A program made the translations under genes and the position numbers. The notes under the pieces were generated by a model. That model saw only the letters and a list, made by a program, of their open reading frames with translations. It was not told the origin of the DNA and made no database searches. Below are positions 49,661 to 59,229 of a stretch of 64,000 bases of DNA, in pieces (position 1 is the stretch's first letter; the number at the start of each line of letters is the position of its first letter). Origin of the DNA: Bacillota bacterium. GTDB taxonomy: Bacteria > Bacillota > Clostridia > Peptostreptococcales > Anaerovoracaceae. The stretch is taken from NCBI GenBank assembly GCA_017445315.1, contig JAFSUI010000010.1, forward strand, positions 1-64,000. Reading direction: 5' to 3'.

Positions 49661-49714
49661 ATTGTTTATATTTAAGAAGTTTATTTTAAAGAAAGCATTT
49701 ACAGGAGGAAGAAA

Positions 49715-51010
49715 ATGAAAAAGAAGGTTTTGGCACTAATCTTGATTGTAGTTCTTGCTGCCATTCCGTTTTTGACCGCTTGCGGTGGAAATGACAGCGG
49801 AAACAATGGCGGAAACGTCGGCGGAGAGAGCAGCAATAACAACGCCGGAAGCGAGAGCGGCGAGAGCGCTGAAGGTGGCGACGCACTGACAACCGACACC
49901 ATCAAGATTGGCTTCATCATGCTTCATGACGAGAACTCAACATACGACCTTAACTTTATCAACGCAGCTCATGAAGTTTGTGAGAAGCTCGGAATCAGCA
50001 AAGAAAACTATAAGATTAAGACAAATATTCCTGAAGGACAGGAATGCTATGATGCAGCAGCAGAGCTTGCAGACGAAGGATGCAATATTATCTTTGCTGA
50101 CTCCTTTGGCCACGAGGATTATATGATTCAGGCTGCAAAGGAATTCCCTGATGTACATTTCTGCCACGCAACAGGAACAAGAGCTCATACAGAAGGTCTT
50201 GCAAACTACCACAATGCATTTGCTTCTATCTATGAAGGAAGATACCTCGCAGGCGTTGCTGCAGGTCTCAAATTAAACGAGATGATTGAGGCAGGCGAGT
50301 TCACAGCAGAAGAAGCAAAGATGGGTTATATCGGAGCATATACATATGCAGAAGTAGTTTCCGGTTATACTTCGTTCTTCCTCGGCGCTCGTTCCGTATG
50401 CCCAACAGTTACAATGGACGTAACATTCACAGGTTCATGGTATGACGAAACAGCAGAAAAAGAAGGCGCAACAAAGCTTATAAACGGCGGATGCAAACTC
50501 ATAAGCCAGCACGCTGACTCCATGGGAGCACCGACAGCTTGCGAAAACGCAGGAGTTCCAAATGTATCCTATAACGGAAGCACACAGAGCGCTTGCCCGA
50601 ATACATTCATCGTAAGTTCCAGAATTAACTGGGTTCCTTATTATGAACATGTTATCGATTCCGTGCTCAAGGGAAGCTCAATCGATCCTGACTGGACAGG
50701 AACACTTGAGACAGGATCAGTTCAGCTTACACCGATAAACGAAGCTGTAGCTGCTGCCGGAACAGAAGCAAAGCTTGCTGAAGTACAGGCAGGTCTTGAG
50801 AATGGATCCATCGAAGTATTTAGTACAGATGCATTCACAGTTGAAGGAAAGAAACTTGATTCTTATCTTGCAGACGTAGATACAGATGCTAACTACGAAG
50901 GAGATACAGAAGTAATCCTTGATGGATACTTCCACGAATCCGAATTCAGATCCGCTCCTTACTTTGATCTTCAGATTGATGGTATCACACTTCTTGATAC
51001 AGCATTCTAA
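49715..51010 (+). CDS. BMP-family ABC transporter lipoprotein (PnrA-like, purine nucleosides)
   Basis: A 431-residue extracellular lipoprotein. The lipobox is FLTACGG, followed by a Gly/Asn/Ser spacer. The mature protein is Bmp family: IKIGFIMLHDENSTYDLNF, the NIIFADSFGHEDYM strand and ARTHT-like FCHATGTRAHTEG. Family members such as PnrA bind purine nucleosides. It sits between xpt and the ATPase/permease genes and is probably governed by the same riboswitch. GGAGG lies 7 bases before the ATG. Confidence 0.92.
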   Translation: MKKKVLALILIVVLAAIPFLTACGGNDSGNNGGNVGGESSNNNAGSESGESAEGGDALTTDTIKIGFIMLHDENSTYDLNFINAAHEVCEKLGISKENYKIKTNIPEGQECYDAAAELADEGCNIIFADSFGHEDYMIQAAKEFPDVHFCHATGTRAHTEGLANYHNAFASIYEGRYLAGVAAGLKLNEMIEAGEFTAEEAKMGYIGAYTYAEVVSGYTSFFLGARSVCPTVTMDVTFTGSWYDETAEKEGATKLINGGCKLISQHADSMGAPTACENAGVPNVSYNGSTQSACPNTFIVSSRINWVPYYEHVIDSVLKGSSIDPDWTGTLETGSVQLTPINEAVAAAGTEAKLAEVQAGLENGSIEVFSTDAFTVEGKKLDSYLADVDTDANYEGDTEVILDGYFHESEFRSAPYFDLQIDGITLLDTAF

Positions 51011-51048
51011 TCCAGAAGAAATATTATAGGTTTAATCGGAGAAGAGTT

Positions 51049-52581
51049 TTGGAAAACAATAAGCCCGTTGTTAGTTTACGAAATATAAGCAAAAGATTCG
51101 GCACCATTCAGGCCAATCAAAATGTTTCCCTTGATATATTTAGGGGAGAGATACTTGCGTTGCTCGGAGAAAACGGCAGCGGCAAAACAACACTTATGAA
51201 CATGCTGTCCGGGATTTATTTCCCGGACAGCGGCGAGATATTGATTGACGGAAAAGAAGTGTCAATCAAGTCGCCGAGAGATGCCTTTGGTTACGGCATC
51301 GGTATGATTCACCAGCACTTCAAGTTGGTTGATGTTTTTACTGCGGCAGAGAATATAGTTCTTGGACTTGATGAAAAGAAATTGGATATCGCCGCAGCAT
51401 CAAAGAAGATAAAAGAAATCTGTGACGCATACGGATTTGACGTGAACCCTGCCCAAAAGGTTTACGACATGTCAGTCTCCCAAAAGCAGACGGTGGAGAT
51501 TGTTAAGCTTCTGTATCGCGGAGCGGATATTTTAATTTTGGATGAACCCACGGCAGTTCTTACACCGCAAGAGACGGATAAGCTATTTGCCGTGTTAAAA
51601 AATATGAAGAATGACGGAAAGGCGATTATCATCATCACGCATAAGATGCATGAGGTAGAAGACCTTTCCGACAGAGTTGCGGTTCTCAGAAAAGGCGAGT
51701 ATGTCGGCAGCATGATGACCAAGGATACCAATGCTCAGAAGATGACCAATATGATGGTCGGAAGATCTGTATTCTTGGATATAGAAAGACCTGAGCCCGA
51801 GAATCCGCGCCCAAGAATAAAAGTAGAAAACCTTTCCGTAAAATCCATGGACGGAATACTTAAGTTGGACGATGTTTCGTTCACTGCAAACTCCGGAGAA
51901 ATCCTCGGAATTGCGGGCATTTCAGGTTGCGGTCAAAAGGAACTCCTTGAAGCAATTGCGGGACTTCAGAGGGTAGAGAGCGGAAGCGTAAAATATATTT
52001 ACGACGACGGAAGGGAAGAAGAATTAATCGGAAAGGATCCGATGAAGATTTCTGATATGGGCGTTGCTCTTTCCTTTGTTCCTGAGGACAGACTCGGAAT
52101 GGGACTTGTGGCGAGCATGGACCTTGCCGACAATATGATGCTCAGATCATTTAGAAGCGGCAAGTCTGTTTTCACGGATAGAAAAACTCCGAGAGCGCTC
52201 GCAGAAAAAGTTATAGAGGAGCTTAACGTAAGCACGCCGGGCGTCTCCGCGCCGATAAGAAAACTGAGCGGAGGAAACGTTCAGAAGATTTTGGTCGGAA
52301 GAGAAATTAGTTCTGCACCGACGGTTCTTCTATCCGCATACGCGGTTCGCGGACTTGATATCAACGCGTCATATACGATTTACGATTTGATAAATAAACA
52401 AAAGAAACGCGGTGTTGCAGTTATCTATGTTGGAGAAGACCTTGACGTTCTTCTTGAACTCTGCGACAGAATCATGGTTCTCTGCGGAGGAAAGGTCAGC
52501 GGAATCGTTGACGGAAAGTCCGCAAGTAAATACGAAGTCGGTCTTATGATGACAAGAGCGGGAGGTGGAGCGAATGAATAA
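51049..52581 (+). CDS. Nucleoside ABC transporter ATPase (YufO/NupA type)
   Basis: A 510-residue protein with two fused ATPase domains. The first has Walker A GENGSGKTT and Walker B ILILDEPTAVLT, with the signature degenerated to MSVSQKQTVEIVK. The second has a Walker-A-like GISGCGQKELL and SGGNVQKILVGREI, but its Walker B reads TVLLSAYAVRGLD, lacking the usual acidic pair. This asymmetry is common in the RbsA/YufO family. The start codon appears to be TTG (51049) with GGAGA upstream. It pairs with the two permeases downstream. Confidence 0.9.
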   Translation: MENNKPVVSLRNISKRFGTIQANQNVSLDIFRGEILALLGENGSGKTTLMNMLSGIYFPDSGEILIDGKEVSIKSPRDAFGYGIGMIHQHFKLVDVFTAAENIVLGLDEKKLDIAAASKKIKEICDAYGFDVNPAQKVYDMSVSQKQTVEIVKLLYRGADILILDEPTAVLTPQETDKLFAVLKNMKNDGKAIIIITHKMHEVEDLSDRVAVLRKGEYVGSMMTKDTNAQKMTNMMVGRSVFLDIERPEPENPRPRIKVENLSVKSMDGILKLDDVSFTANSGEILGIAGISGCGQKELLEAIAGLQRVESGSVKYIYDDGREEELIGKDPMKISDMGVALSFVPEDRLGMGLVASMDLADNMMLRSFRSGKSVFTDRKTPRALAEKVIEELNVSTPGVSAPIRKLSGGNVQKILVGREISSAPTVLLSAYAVRGLDINASYTIYDLINKQKKRGVAVIYVGEDLDVLLELCDRIMVLCGGKVSGIVDGKSASKYEVGLMMTRAGGGANE

Positions 52582-53755
52582 AGATCGTGAACCTCTTCTA
52601 AGAATATCCAAGCGTACCGATGTTGGTTTTGCAAAGGCTTGGGGGATAAGACTTCTTGCAATCTTGGTTGCGCTTATCGTTTGCGGAATCATAACAGCTG
52701 CGTTAACCGGACTCAATCCGCTTTCGGTTTATGGAACAATGATAACAGGTGCGTTTGGAACGCCGAGAAAGCTTTGGATTTTTGGTCAGGAGATAGCGAT
52801 GCTGCTTGGTGTTTCGCTTGCTCTTACGCCGGCATTCAAAATGAAGTTCTGGAACCTCGGAGGTGAAGGCCAGATTCTCATCGGTGGACTCGCAGCAGCG
52901 GCACTCATGATTCTCCTCGGAGACAAGGTTCCGAACGCAGTGCTTATTTTGCTTATGATTGTCCTTGCGATTGCGGCAGGCGCCATCTGGGCACTAATCC
53001 CCGCGATATTTAAAGCAAAATGGAATACCAACGAAACTCTATTCACTCTGATGATGAACTATGTTGCAACCCAGCTCGTCGCATACTATGTCATCGTTTG
53101 GGAAGTTCCGAAGGGTTCCGGAAAAATCGGCATCATCAATCAAAGTACGGAAGCGGGATGGCTTCCACAGATTGGACCATATAAATATCTTTTGAACATT
53201 TTGGTGATTGCAGTTTTGACCATAGCCATGTATGTATATTTAAAATACAGCAAGCACGGCTATGAGCTCACGGTTGTTGGCGAGAGCCAGAACACTGCAA
53301 GATACGTTGGCATAAAAGTTGAAAAGGTAATACTTAGAACGCTTATTGTATCAGGTGCAATCTGCGGGCTTGTTGGACTACTTCTTGTCGGAGGAACCGA
53401 TCACACGATTACTACAACCGTTGCGGGGGGACGCGGATTTACCGCAGTAATGGTTGCGTGGCTCGCAAAGTTTAACCCGCTCGGAATGATACTTAGCTCA
53501 TCGCTACTTGTATTCCTTGGACGAGGAGCAGGTGAAATTTCAACCATCTACGGACTCAACCATTCGTTCGGCGACATACTTACGGGAATTATCTTGTTCT
53601 TCATAATCGGAAGCGAGTTCTTTATAAACTATAGACTGCATGTGAGAAAGTCTTCTTCCAAGGCGGCCTCCGGTGAGATCGCCCAGGACAAAGAAAAGAC
53701 TTCGGAAAATGCGTCAGGAGAAGCGAAGGAAGGAAAGGAGGAGAAGAATGTTTAA
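52574..53755 (+). CDS. Nucleoside ABC transporter permease (YufP/NupB type)
   Basis: A 393-residue membrane permease of the BPD_transp_2 family. It has the segments PAFKMKFWNLGGEGQILIGG and GFTAVMVAWLAKFNPLG and many hydrophobic helices, followed by a long charged C-terminal tail. The ATG at 52574 overlaps the ATPase stop by 8 bases and has GGAGGTGG upstream. It forms the channel with the next permease. The ligand is a nucleoside by analogy with B. subtilis NupNOPQ. Confidence 0.9.
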   Translation: MNKDREPLLRISKRTDVGFAKAWGIRLLAILVALIVCGIITAALTGLNPLSVYGTMITGAFGTPRKLWIFGQEIAMLLGVSLALTPAFKMKFWNLGGEGQILIGGLAAAALMILLGDKVPNAVLILLMIVLAIAAGAIWALIPAIFKAKWNTNETLFTLMMNYVATQLVAYYVIVWEVPKGSGKIGIINQSTEAGWLPQIGPYKYLLNILVIAVLTIAMYVYLKYSKHGYELTVVGESQNTARYVGIKVEKVILRTLIVSGAICGLVGLLLVGGTDHTITTTVAGGRGFTAVMVAWLAKFNPLGMILSSSLLVFLGRGAGEISTIYGLNHSFGDILTGIILFFIIGSEFFINYRLHVRKSSSKAASGEIAQDKEKTSENASGEAKEGKEEKNV

Positions 53756-54743
53756 TTTTCTAGTATCATTCATACCAAGAGCAGTGATGCAGAGTATTCC
53801 TCTTCTCTTCGGTTGCACGGGCGAGACCATTACGCAGAAAGCCGGTAACCTAAACCTCGGTCTTCCGGGCGTAATGTATGTTGGCGGTATAAGCGGCGTA
53901 ATAGGTGCGTTCCTATACGAGAGAGCGTGCACTGGTGGAAGCATGAATCCGTTCCTCGCAATAGCGATACCGCTCATCTGCTGCCTACTTGGGTCTCTTC
54001 TCATGGGACTTCTATACTGCTTCCTCACGGTTACGCTTAGAGCAAACCAAAACGTAACAGGTCTTGCGATGACGACCTTTGGTGTGGGCTTTGGTAACTT
54101 CTTTGGTGGATCGCTTATCAAGATCACAAAGGCAGATGTTCCTTCGATTGCACTTTCACAGACAAGTAGATTCTTTAGTAAATCATTACCGTTTGCAAAC
54201 AATCTCGGGTGGTTCGGAAAGGTATTCCTCTCCTATGGATTCCTTGCGTATGTTGCGATAATAATCGCCTTTGCCGCTGCGTTTTTCCTAAATAGAACTA
54301 GAACCGGTCTTCAGCTCCGAGCTGTAGGTGAGAATCCCGCAACAGCTGACGCTGCAGGAATAAACATAAGCAAGTATAAGTATTTTGCAACATGTATCGG
54401 ATGCATGATCGCAGGTCTAGGCGGACTCTATTATGTAATGGATTATGCCTCCGGAGTTTGGTCAAACGACGCATTCGGCGACAGAGGATGGCTTGCGATA
54501 GCCCTCGTAATCTTTACAATCTGGAAGCCAAATATCGCAGTATTCTCGTCGATTCTCTTTGGCGGACTGTTCATACTTTATCTCTTTATGCCGACAGGCA
54601 CAAACCTTGCGGTAAAAGAACTCTACAAGATGCTTCCGTATGTTGTAACCATAATCGTGCTGATTATAACCAGTATGAGGAACAAAAGAGAGAACCAGCC
54701 ACCGGAAAGCCTGGGACTCCCATATTTCAGGGAAGACAGGTAA
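53748..54743 (+). CDS. Nucleoside ABC transporter permease (YufQ/NupC type)
   Basis: A 331-residue membrane permease of the BPD_transp_2 family. It opens FIPRAVMQSIPLLFGCTGE and has GNLNLGLPGVMYVGGISGV, the GENPATADAAGINISKYKYF segment and GFGDRGW-like DAFGDRGWLAIAL. The ATG at 53748 overlaps the previous gene by 8 bases and has AAAGGAGG upstream. A longer in-frame start would begin inside the previous gene and add a charged, non-membrane stretch. Confidence 0.9.
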   Translation: MFNFLVSFIPRAVMQSIPLLFGCTGETITQKAGNLNLGLPGVMYVGGISGVIGAFLYERACTGGSMNPFLAIAIPLICCLLGSLLMGLLYCFLTVTLRANQNVTGLAMTTFGVGFGNFFGGSLIKITKADVPSIALSQTSRFFSKSLPFANNLGWFGKVFLSYGFLAYVAIIIAFAAAFFLNRTRTGLQLRAVGENPATADAAGINISKYKYFATCIGCMIAGLGGLYYVMDYASGVWSNDAFGDRGWLAIALVIFTIWKPNIAVFSSILFGGLFILYLFMPTGTNLAVKELYKMLPYVVTIIVLIITSMRNKRENQPPESLGLPYFREDR

Positions 54744-54760
54744 TAACCAATTGTAAAAAC

Positions 54761-54789
54761 TTGTATCTAACTAAAGCTTACGATATAAT
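54761..54789 (+). promoter_or_regulatory. Promoter of the SPFH protein gene
   Basis: TTGTAT (54761-54766), a 17-bp spacer and TATAAT (54784-54789) lie about 60 bp upstream of the start codon. Confidence 0.7.
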
Positions 54790-54850
54790 TATAGGATAGC
54801 GAGCTATGTAATTCGCGGTTTTTACATCTAATTATCGAAAGGAGTTAACC

Positions 54851-55894
54851 ATGCCAGGAGGAATCATTTTTCTCATTACGCTAATTATTATTATCGCAAT
54901 CGTTGTGGCAATTTTGGCTATGTGCCTTCGTATCGTGCCGCAGGAGCAGGCATATATCATTGAATTCTTAGGAAAGTATAAAACCACTTGGGGTGCAGGG
55001 CTTCACCTTAAGCTCCCAATTGTTGAGAGAGTAGTTAGAAAAATATCCTTAAAGGAGCAGGTGCTGGACTTTCCGCCTCAGCCGGTAATCACCAAGGATA
55101 ACGTTTCGGTAAGCATAGACTCTGTAGTATTTGCCAAGGTGTTTGATCCGAGGCTTTATACATACGGCGTAGAAAATCCAATCGCCGGTCTTCAGAACCT
55201 TTCCGCTACCACACTTAGAAATATCATCGGTAGCATGGAACTTGACCAGACGCTCACATCGCGTGACAAGATTAACAGTCAGCTCGAGGTAATCCTCGAT
55301 CAGGCAACAGACGCTTGGGGAATCAAAGTTACTCGTGTAGAACTTAAGAACATCACACCGCCACGCGAAATAGAAGAAGTAATGACCAAGCAGATGAGGG
55401 CTGAGCGTGAACGTCGTCAGACAGTACTTGAGGCTCAGGCTCACCAGGAGGCAGTAGTATCCAGAGCAAAGGGTGACAAGGAAGCCAAGGTTCTCGCAGC
55501 AGAAGCCGAGAAGGAAGCAAAGATTGCAATTGCAGAAGGTCAGGCAAGATCAATCGAACTCGTTGCCCAGGCAGAGGCAGAAGGTCTCAAGAGAATCAAA
55601 GAAGCAAACATCAACGAAGAAGTGCTTAAATATAAAGGTCTTGATGCACTTAAGTCAGTTGCAAACGGACGCGCAACAAAGATCTATATGCCATCCGATA
55701 TCGCAGAACTCGTATCCAAGGTTGGCGTAATCGGAGAAACACTCGGCATCGGAGATCATACACCGATTGACCATTCGGAACCTGAGAGAAAGCCTTTAGA
55801 AGATAATCCTTGCATAACAGAGGAAACATCAAAAGGCGGAAAGCGCGCCGCAAAGACAACGGCAGAAATTAAACGCAGTGTAGAAGAAAACTAG
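54851..55894 (+). CDS. SPFH/Band 7 (stomatin-like) membrane protein
   Basis: A 347-residue protein. One N-terminal membrane helix (about 4-26) is followed by an SPFH domain (IVPQEQAYIIEFLGKYKTTW, ITKDNVSVSIDSVVFAKV) and a long Ala/Glu-rich coiled region (about 190-260), which drives oligomer formation. The C-terminal 60 residues are charged. It probably organises membrane microdomains or controls proteases. NfeD, its common partner, is absent here. AAAGGAG lies before the ATG. It may share a transcript with the peptidases downstream. Confidence 0.92.
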   Translation: MPGGIIFLITLIIIIAIVVAILAMCLRIVPQEQAYIIEFLGKYKTTWGAGLHLKLPIVERVVRKISLKEQVLDFPPQPVITKDNVSVSIDSVVFAKVFDPRLYTYGVENPIAGLQNLSATTLRNIIGSMELDQTLTSRDKINSQLEVILDQATDAWGIKVTRVELKNITPPREIEEVMTKQMRAERERRQTVLEAQAHQEAVVSRAKGDKEAKVLAAEAEKEAKIAIAEGQARSIELVAQAEAEGLKRIKEANINEEVLKYKGLDALKSVANGRATKIYMPSDIAELVSKVGVIGETLGIGDHTPIDHSEPERKPLEDNPCITEETSKGGKRAAKTTAEIKRSVEEN

Positions 55895-55930
55895 TACTTT
55901 TAGCGATAAGGCCAAGGCGGGCAAAGGCCA

Positions 55931-55980
55931 ATTAGTTGGCGCCCAAATAAACTAATCGGGGGGGGTATTACGGATACCTC
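55931..55980 (+). promoter_or_regulatory. Two leader hairpins before the first M32 peptidase
   Basis: ATTAGTT pairs with AACTAAT (55931-55956), then GGGGTAT pairs with ATACCTC around TACGG (about 55962-55980). No T run follows, so they are not a terminator. The second hairpin ends 10 bases before the ribosome binding site. It may affect translation or processing. Confidence 0.4.
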
Positions 55981-55998
55981 CTCGCGAAAGGAAGAAGG

Positions 55999-57501
55999 AT
56001 GAAACTGGAACAAGCGAGAGTAGATTTCTCACTCTTACAGAAAAAAATAAGTGCGTATAAACATGCTACAGCACTGATCTATCATGATGGTGAAACCACA
56101 GCACCGCCTGACACTTTGGATAATCGCCTAAGAGCACTTCAGGTTCTTAACGATGAACTTGTTAGGCTTTGCATTGGGCCGGAAACTATGGAGCTGCTTC
56201 ATTATCTTGAGGAAAATCAATACGACTTAACGGTTAACGAGCGTAGAGCCGTTGAATATATGCTCCAGGATTATAACAGGAGAAAGAACATTCCTGTGGA
56301 TGAGTATGTGCGCTACGAGCAGCTCTTAATCGAGGCGCAGGATGCGTGGCATAAGGCAAGGGAGAATAATGATTTTGAAGATATCAGACCATTCCTTGAG
56401 GATATCTTCAATACTTCAAGACATTTTGCTTTATTGGATAGACCAAATGAAGATCCGTATCTATATTGGCTAGCCAATTATGAAGAGGGGTTAAGCGTTG
56501 AGACCTGTGACCAGATCTTTGAAATGATTAAAGATGGCATTCCTGAGCTGGTCAAGGAAATAACCGAGAAATCCAAGGTTGAAATCAAAAAGGTAGATGG
56601 AGAATTTCCTGTTTCCGCACAGGAAGAGCTTGCGCTTTATATACTTGACCTCTTTGGCGTCAATATGAATAGAGTTGGGCTTGCGTTTGCAGAGCATTCC
56701 TTCACAACCCAATTAGGTTCTCATTTTGATGAAAGAATCGGACTTAATTATACAAAGAGGGATTTCACTTCTTCTATGTATTCCGTTATGCATTCTGCGG
56801 GCCATATCCTTTGTGACATGGGTCAGGCAGACAACCTGGCATATACTGCGCTTGACGGAACAGCGTCCATGGTTATTTTGGAAAGCCAGGGATATTTCTA
56901 TGAGAACATAATAGGAAAGAGCAGAGAGTTTATCGAGTATATTTATCCTGAACTACATGATCTCTTCCCGAAATATATGAAGGATGTCACGGCTGACGAT
57001 TTCTACAAAGCCGTTAACAGAGTTGAACCGGGACTTATAAGAGCTGATTCCGATGAGCTTACATTTATGCTGCATACAATGATTAGGTATGAACTCGAGA
57101 AGGCTATGCTTAGACAGGATCTTCCGGTCAAAGAGCTTCCGGACACATGGAGAGATATGTATAAAAAATATCTCGGTCTTGATGTAACAAATCATGCAGA
57201 AGGAATTCTTCAGGATATACATTGGCTGTTCGGCGGAATCGGGTACTTCCCGACTTATGTAATAGGAAATTCCTTTGGCTTTAGCATCGCAAACAAGATG
57301 CGTGAGACCATAGACATAGAAGCCTGTGTATCAGAGGGCGACTTCTCAAAAATCAATGAGTGGAACCACGAGAGAATCTGGAAGCACGGCGGTGTTTATA
57401 CGTCCAGTGAAATCATGAAGAAGTTTGTCGGTGCTTCACCGGACAATACCGCGCATATTGAATATCTGAAGAATAAGTATAAGGAAATCTACAAACTGTA
57501 G
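55999..57501 (+). CDS. M32 carboxypeptidase paralog lacking the catalytic HExxH (probable pseudoenzyme)
   Basis: A 500-residue M32 (Taq carboxypeptidase) homologue that shares its full length and layout with the gene downstream. The HExxH motif reads HSAGH (265-269): the zinc histidines remain, but the catalytic Glu is Ser266. The second motif HESQ reads LESQ (294-297), so the His before the third ligand Glu is lost too. The frame is fully open and kept, which argues for a selected non-peptidase role rather than decay. Possibly a binding partner or regulator of the active paralog. Confidence 0.88.
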   Translation: MKLEQARVDFSLLQKKISAYKHATALIYHDGETTAPPDTLDNRLRALQVLNDELVRLCIGPETMELLHYLEENQYDLTVNERRAVEYMLQDYNRRKNIPVDEYVRYEQLLIEAQDAWHKARENNDFEDIRPFLEDIFNTSRHFALLDRPNEDPYLYWLANYEEGLSVETCDQIFEMIKDGIPELVKEITEKSKVEIKKVDGEFPVSAQEELALYILDLFGVNMNRVGLAFAEHSFTTQLGSHFDERIGLNYTKRDFTSSMYSVMHSAGHILCDMGQADNLAYTALDGTASMVILESQGYFYENIIGKSREFIEYIYPELHDLFPKYMKDVTADDFYKAVNRVEPGLIRADSDELTFMLHTMIRYELEKAMLRQDLPVKELPDTWRDMYKKYLGLDVTNHAEGILQDIHWLFGGIGYFPTYVIGNSFGFSIANKMRETIDIEACVSEGDFSKINEWNHERIWKHGGVYTSSEIMKKFVGASPDNTAHIEYLKNKYKEIYKL

Positions 57502-57526
57502 AAGTCCGAACTGTAAAGAGGAAGAC

Positions 57527-59029
57527 ATGGATATTAAAACAGCAAAAGAAACCTTACTAAAAATGCAGGACAAGGCCAGTGCTTACGAGCATGCTTTGGG
57601 CCTGCTTTCTTTTGATGGTCAGACAACAGCACCATCAAAGACGGCATCAAACAGAGCGCATGCCATAGAAATCTTAAGCGAAGAAATCTATAAGCTCACC
57701 ACGGGAGAGGAGACCGTTCAGGTAATCGAATTCCTAAACGAGCATAGAGAAGAGCTCTCGGAAAATGAGCTTCGTATGGTAGATATCTTGCGTAAATCTC
57801 TTAAGTATATGCAGAGCATTCCGATGGAGGAGTATCTTGCATACGAGCGTCTTACTGTAGAGGCCGGAGAGGCTTGGCGGGAAGCAAAAGCAAATAATGA
57901 TTTTAATCACTTTGCTCCATTTCTTGAAAAGATTTATGAGACGGTAAAGAAGTTCGCTGCTTATGTCAGCCCTGAGATGGACCCGTACGATTTTTGGCTT
58001 AACGAGTTTGAAGAGGGACTTACTCAGGAATTCTGCGAGGAATTCTTCGGCCAGGTAAAATCGCGTATCGTTCCTTTGGTAAAGAGCGTCACCGAAAAGA
58101 AACAGGTTGACGATAGCTGCCTAAAGGGAACGTTTGATGAAATCAAGCAAGAAAAATTCGCGCGCTATCTCATGGATGTAATTGGACTTGATCCTGAGCA
58201 CGTTGGCCTTGCAACAACTGAGCATCCGTTTACGACAAGCTTGGGATCGCATCTTGATGAACGTATCACAACGCATTATTATCCGGAGAATGTTTCTTAT
58301 TCTATGTATAGCGTTGTACACGAGGGTGGACACGCGCTATATGATACAGGCTCGGACGACTCGCTCGCATATTCAGTTTTGGATGGCGGCGTATCGATGT
58401 CTATCCATGAGAGCCAAAGCAGATTCTACGAAAACATAATCGGAAGAAGTAAACCTTTTATAGAACTCATCTTCCCAAAGATGAAAGAAATCTTCCCGGA
58501 GGAGCTAAAGGATGTTACGGCAGATGAAATATATAAAGCAGTCAACAAAGTAGAACCATCGTTCATAAGAACAGAGGCTGACGAGGTAACTTATTCGCTC
58601 CACGTTCTCGTGAGATATGAGCTGGAGAAAAAACTCTTTAGAAACGAGATTGAGGTAAGGGATCTTCCTGAAGAGTGGAGAAAACTTTACAAAGAATATC
58701 TCGGGGTTGATGTTCCGGATGATACGCGTGGCGTTCTTCAGGACGTACACTGGTCGGATGGATTAATCGGTTACTTCCCGTCATATGCTATCGGTTCTGC
58801 TTATGGTGCGCAGTTCCTAAAAAAGATGAAAGAAGATATCGATGTAGATGCATGCGTCGCAAAGGGAGACTTCGCATTAATCAACAAATGGAACCGAGAG
58901 CATATCTGGAAATACGGAAGCAGCAAGACCCCAAAGGAGATACTAAATATCGCCCTGGGAGGAGAACCGTTTAGCCTCGATTACTATGTAGAATATCTCC
59001 AGAAAAAGATAGAATCGGTTTACGAATAA
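57527..59029 (+). CDS. M32 family metallocarboxypeptidase
   Basis: A 500-residue zinc carboxypeptidase with HEGGH at 265-269 and HESQ at 294-297, the complete M32 active site. It removes C-terminal amino acids from peptides in the cytoplasm; there is no signal peptide. It lies 25 bp after the inactive-looking paralog, so the two are co-transcribed, and could supply free arginine to the deiminase pathway downstream. The operon ends in a strong terminator. AAGAGGAAG lies before the ATG. Confidence 0.94.
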   Translation: MDIKTAKETLLKMQDKASAYEHALGLLSFDGQTTAPSKTASNRAHAIEILSEEIYKLTTGEETVQVIEFLNEHREELSENELRMVDILRKSLKYMQSIPMEEYLAYERLTVEAGEAWREAKANNDFNHFAPFLEKIYETVKKFAAYVSPEMDPYDFWLNEFEEGLTQEFCEEFFGQVKSRIVPLVKSVTEKKQVDDSCLKGTFDEIKQEKFARYLMDVIGLDPEHVGLATTEHPFTTSLGSHLDERITTHYYPENVSYSMYSVVHEGGHALYDTGSDDSLAYSVLDGGVSMSIHESQSRFYENIIGRSKPFIELIFPKMKEIFPEELKDVTADEIYKAVNKVEPSFIRTEADEVTYSLHVLVRYELEKKLFRNEIEVRDLPEEWRKLYKEYLGVDVPDDTRGVLQDVHWSDGLIGYFPSYAIGSAYGAQFLKKMKEDIDVDACVAKGDFALINKWNREHIWKYGSSKTPKEILNIALGGEPFSLDYYVEYLQKKIESVYE

Positions 59030-59046
59030 AGCCGTGAGAGAAGTGG

Positions 59047-59073
59047 CCGCCGCGAGAAATCGCGGCGGTTTTT
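59047..59073 (+). terminator. Terminator of the M32 peptidase genes
   Basis: CCGCCGCGA pairs perfectly with TCGCGGCGG around a GAAA tetraloop and is followed by TTTTT. Confidence 0.95.
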
Positions 59074-59103
59074 ATATGGGATTTTGTATTAAATAACAAG
59101 TAT

Positions 59104-59197
59104 TTTTGGTGATATTTGTGCCAAAATACGCATTGGTAAAACATTAGGATTTTGCCCGGATGTATCAGTTTACCTACATATATATGCGTGATAAAAT
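59104..59197 (+). promoter_or_regulatory. arcA promoter with upstream inverted repeat
   Basis: TTTACC (59169-59174), a 17-bp spacer and TAAAAT (59192-59197) form the promoter. Upstream, TTTTGG (59104-59109) and CCAAAA (59121-59126) form an inverted repeat with an 11-bp spacer, a possible activator site. It does not match the ArgR box well. Confidence 0.55.
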
Positions 59198-59229
59198 TAT
59201 ATCAAACGGGGCAAGAAAGAGAGGTATTT

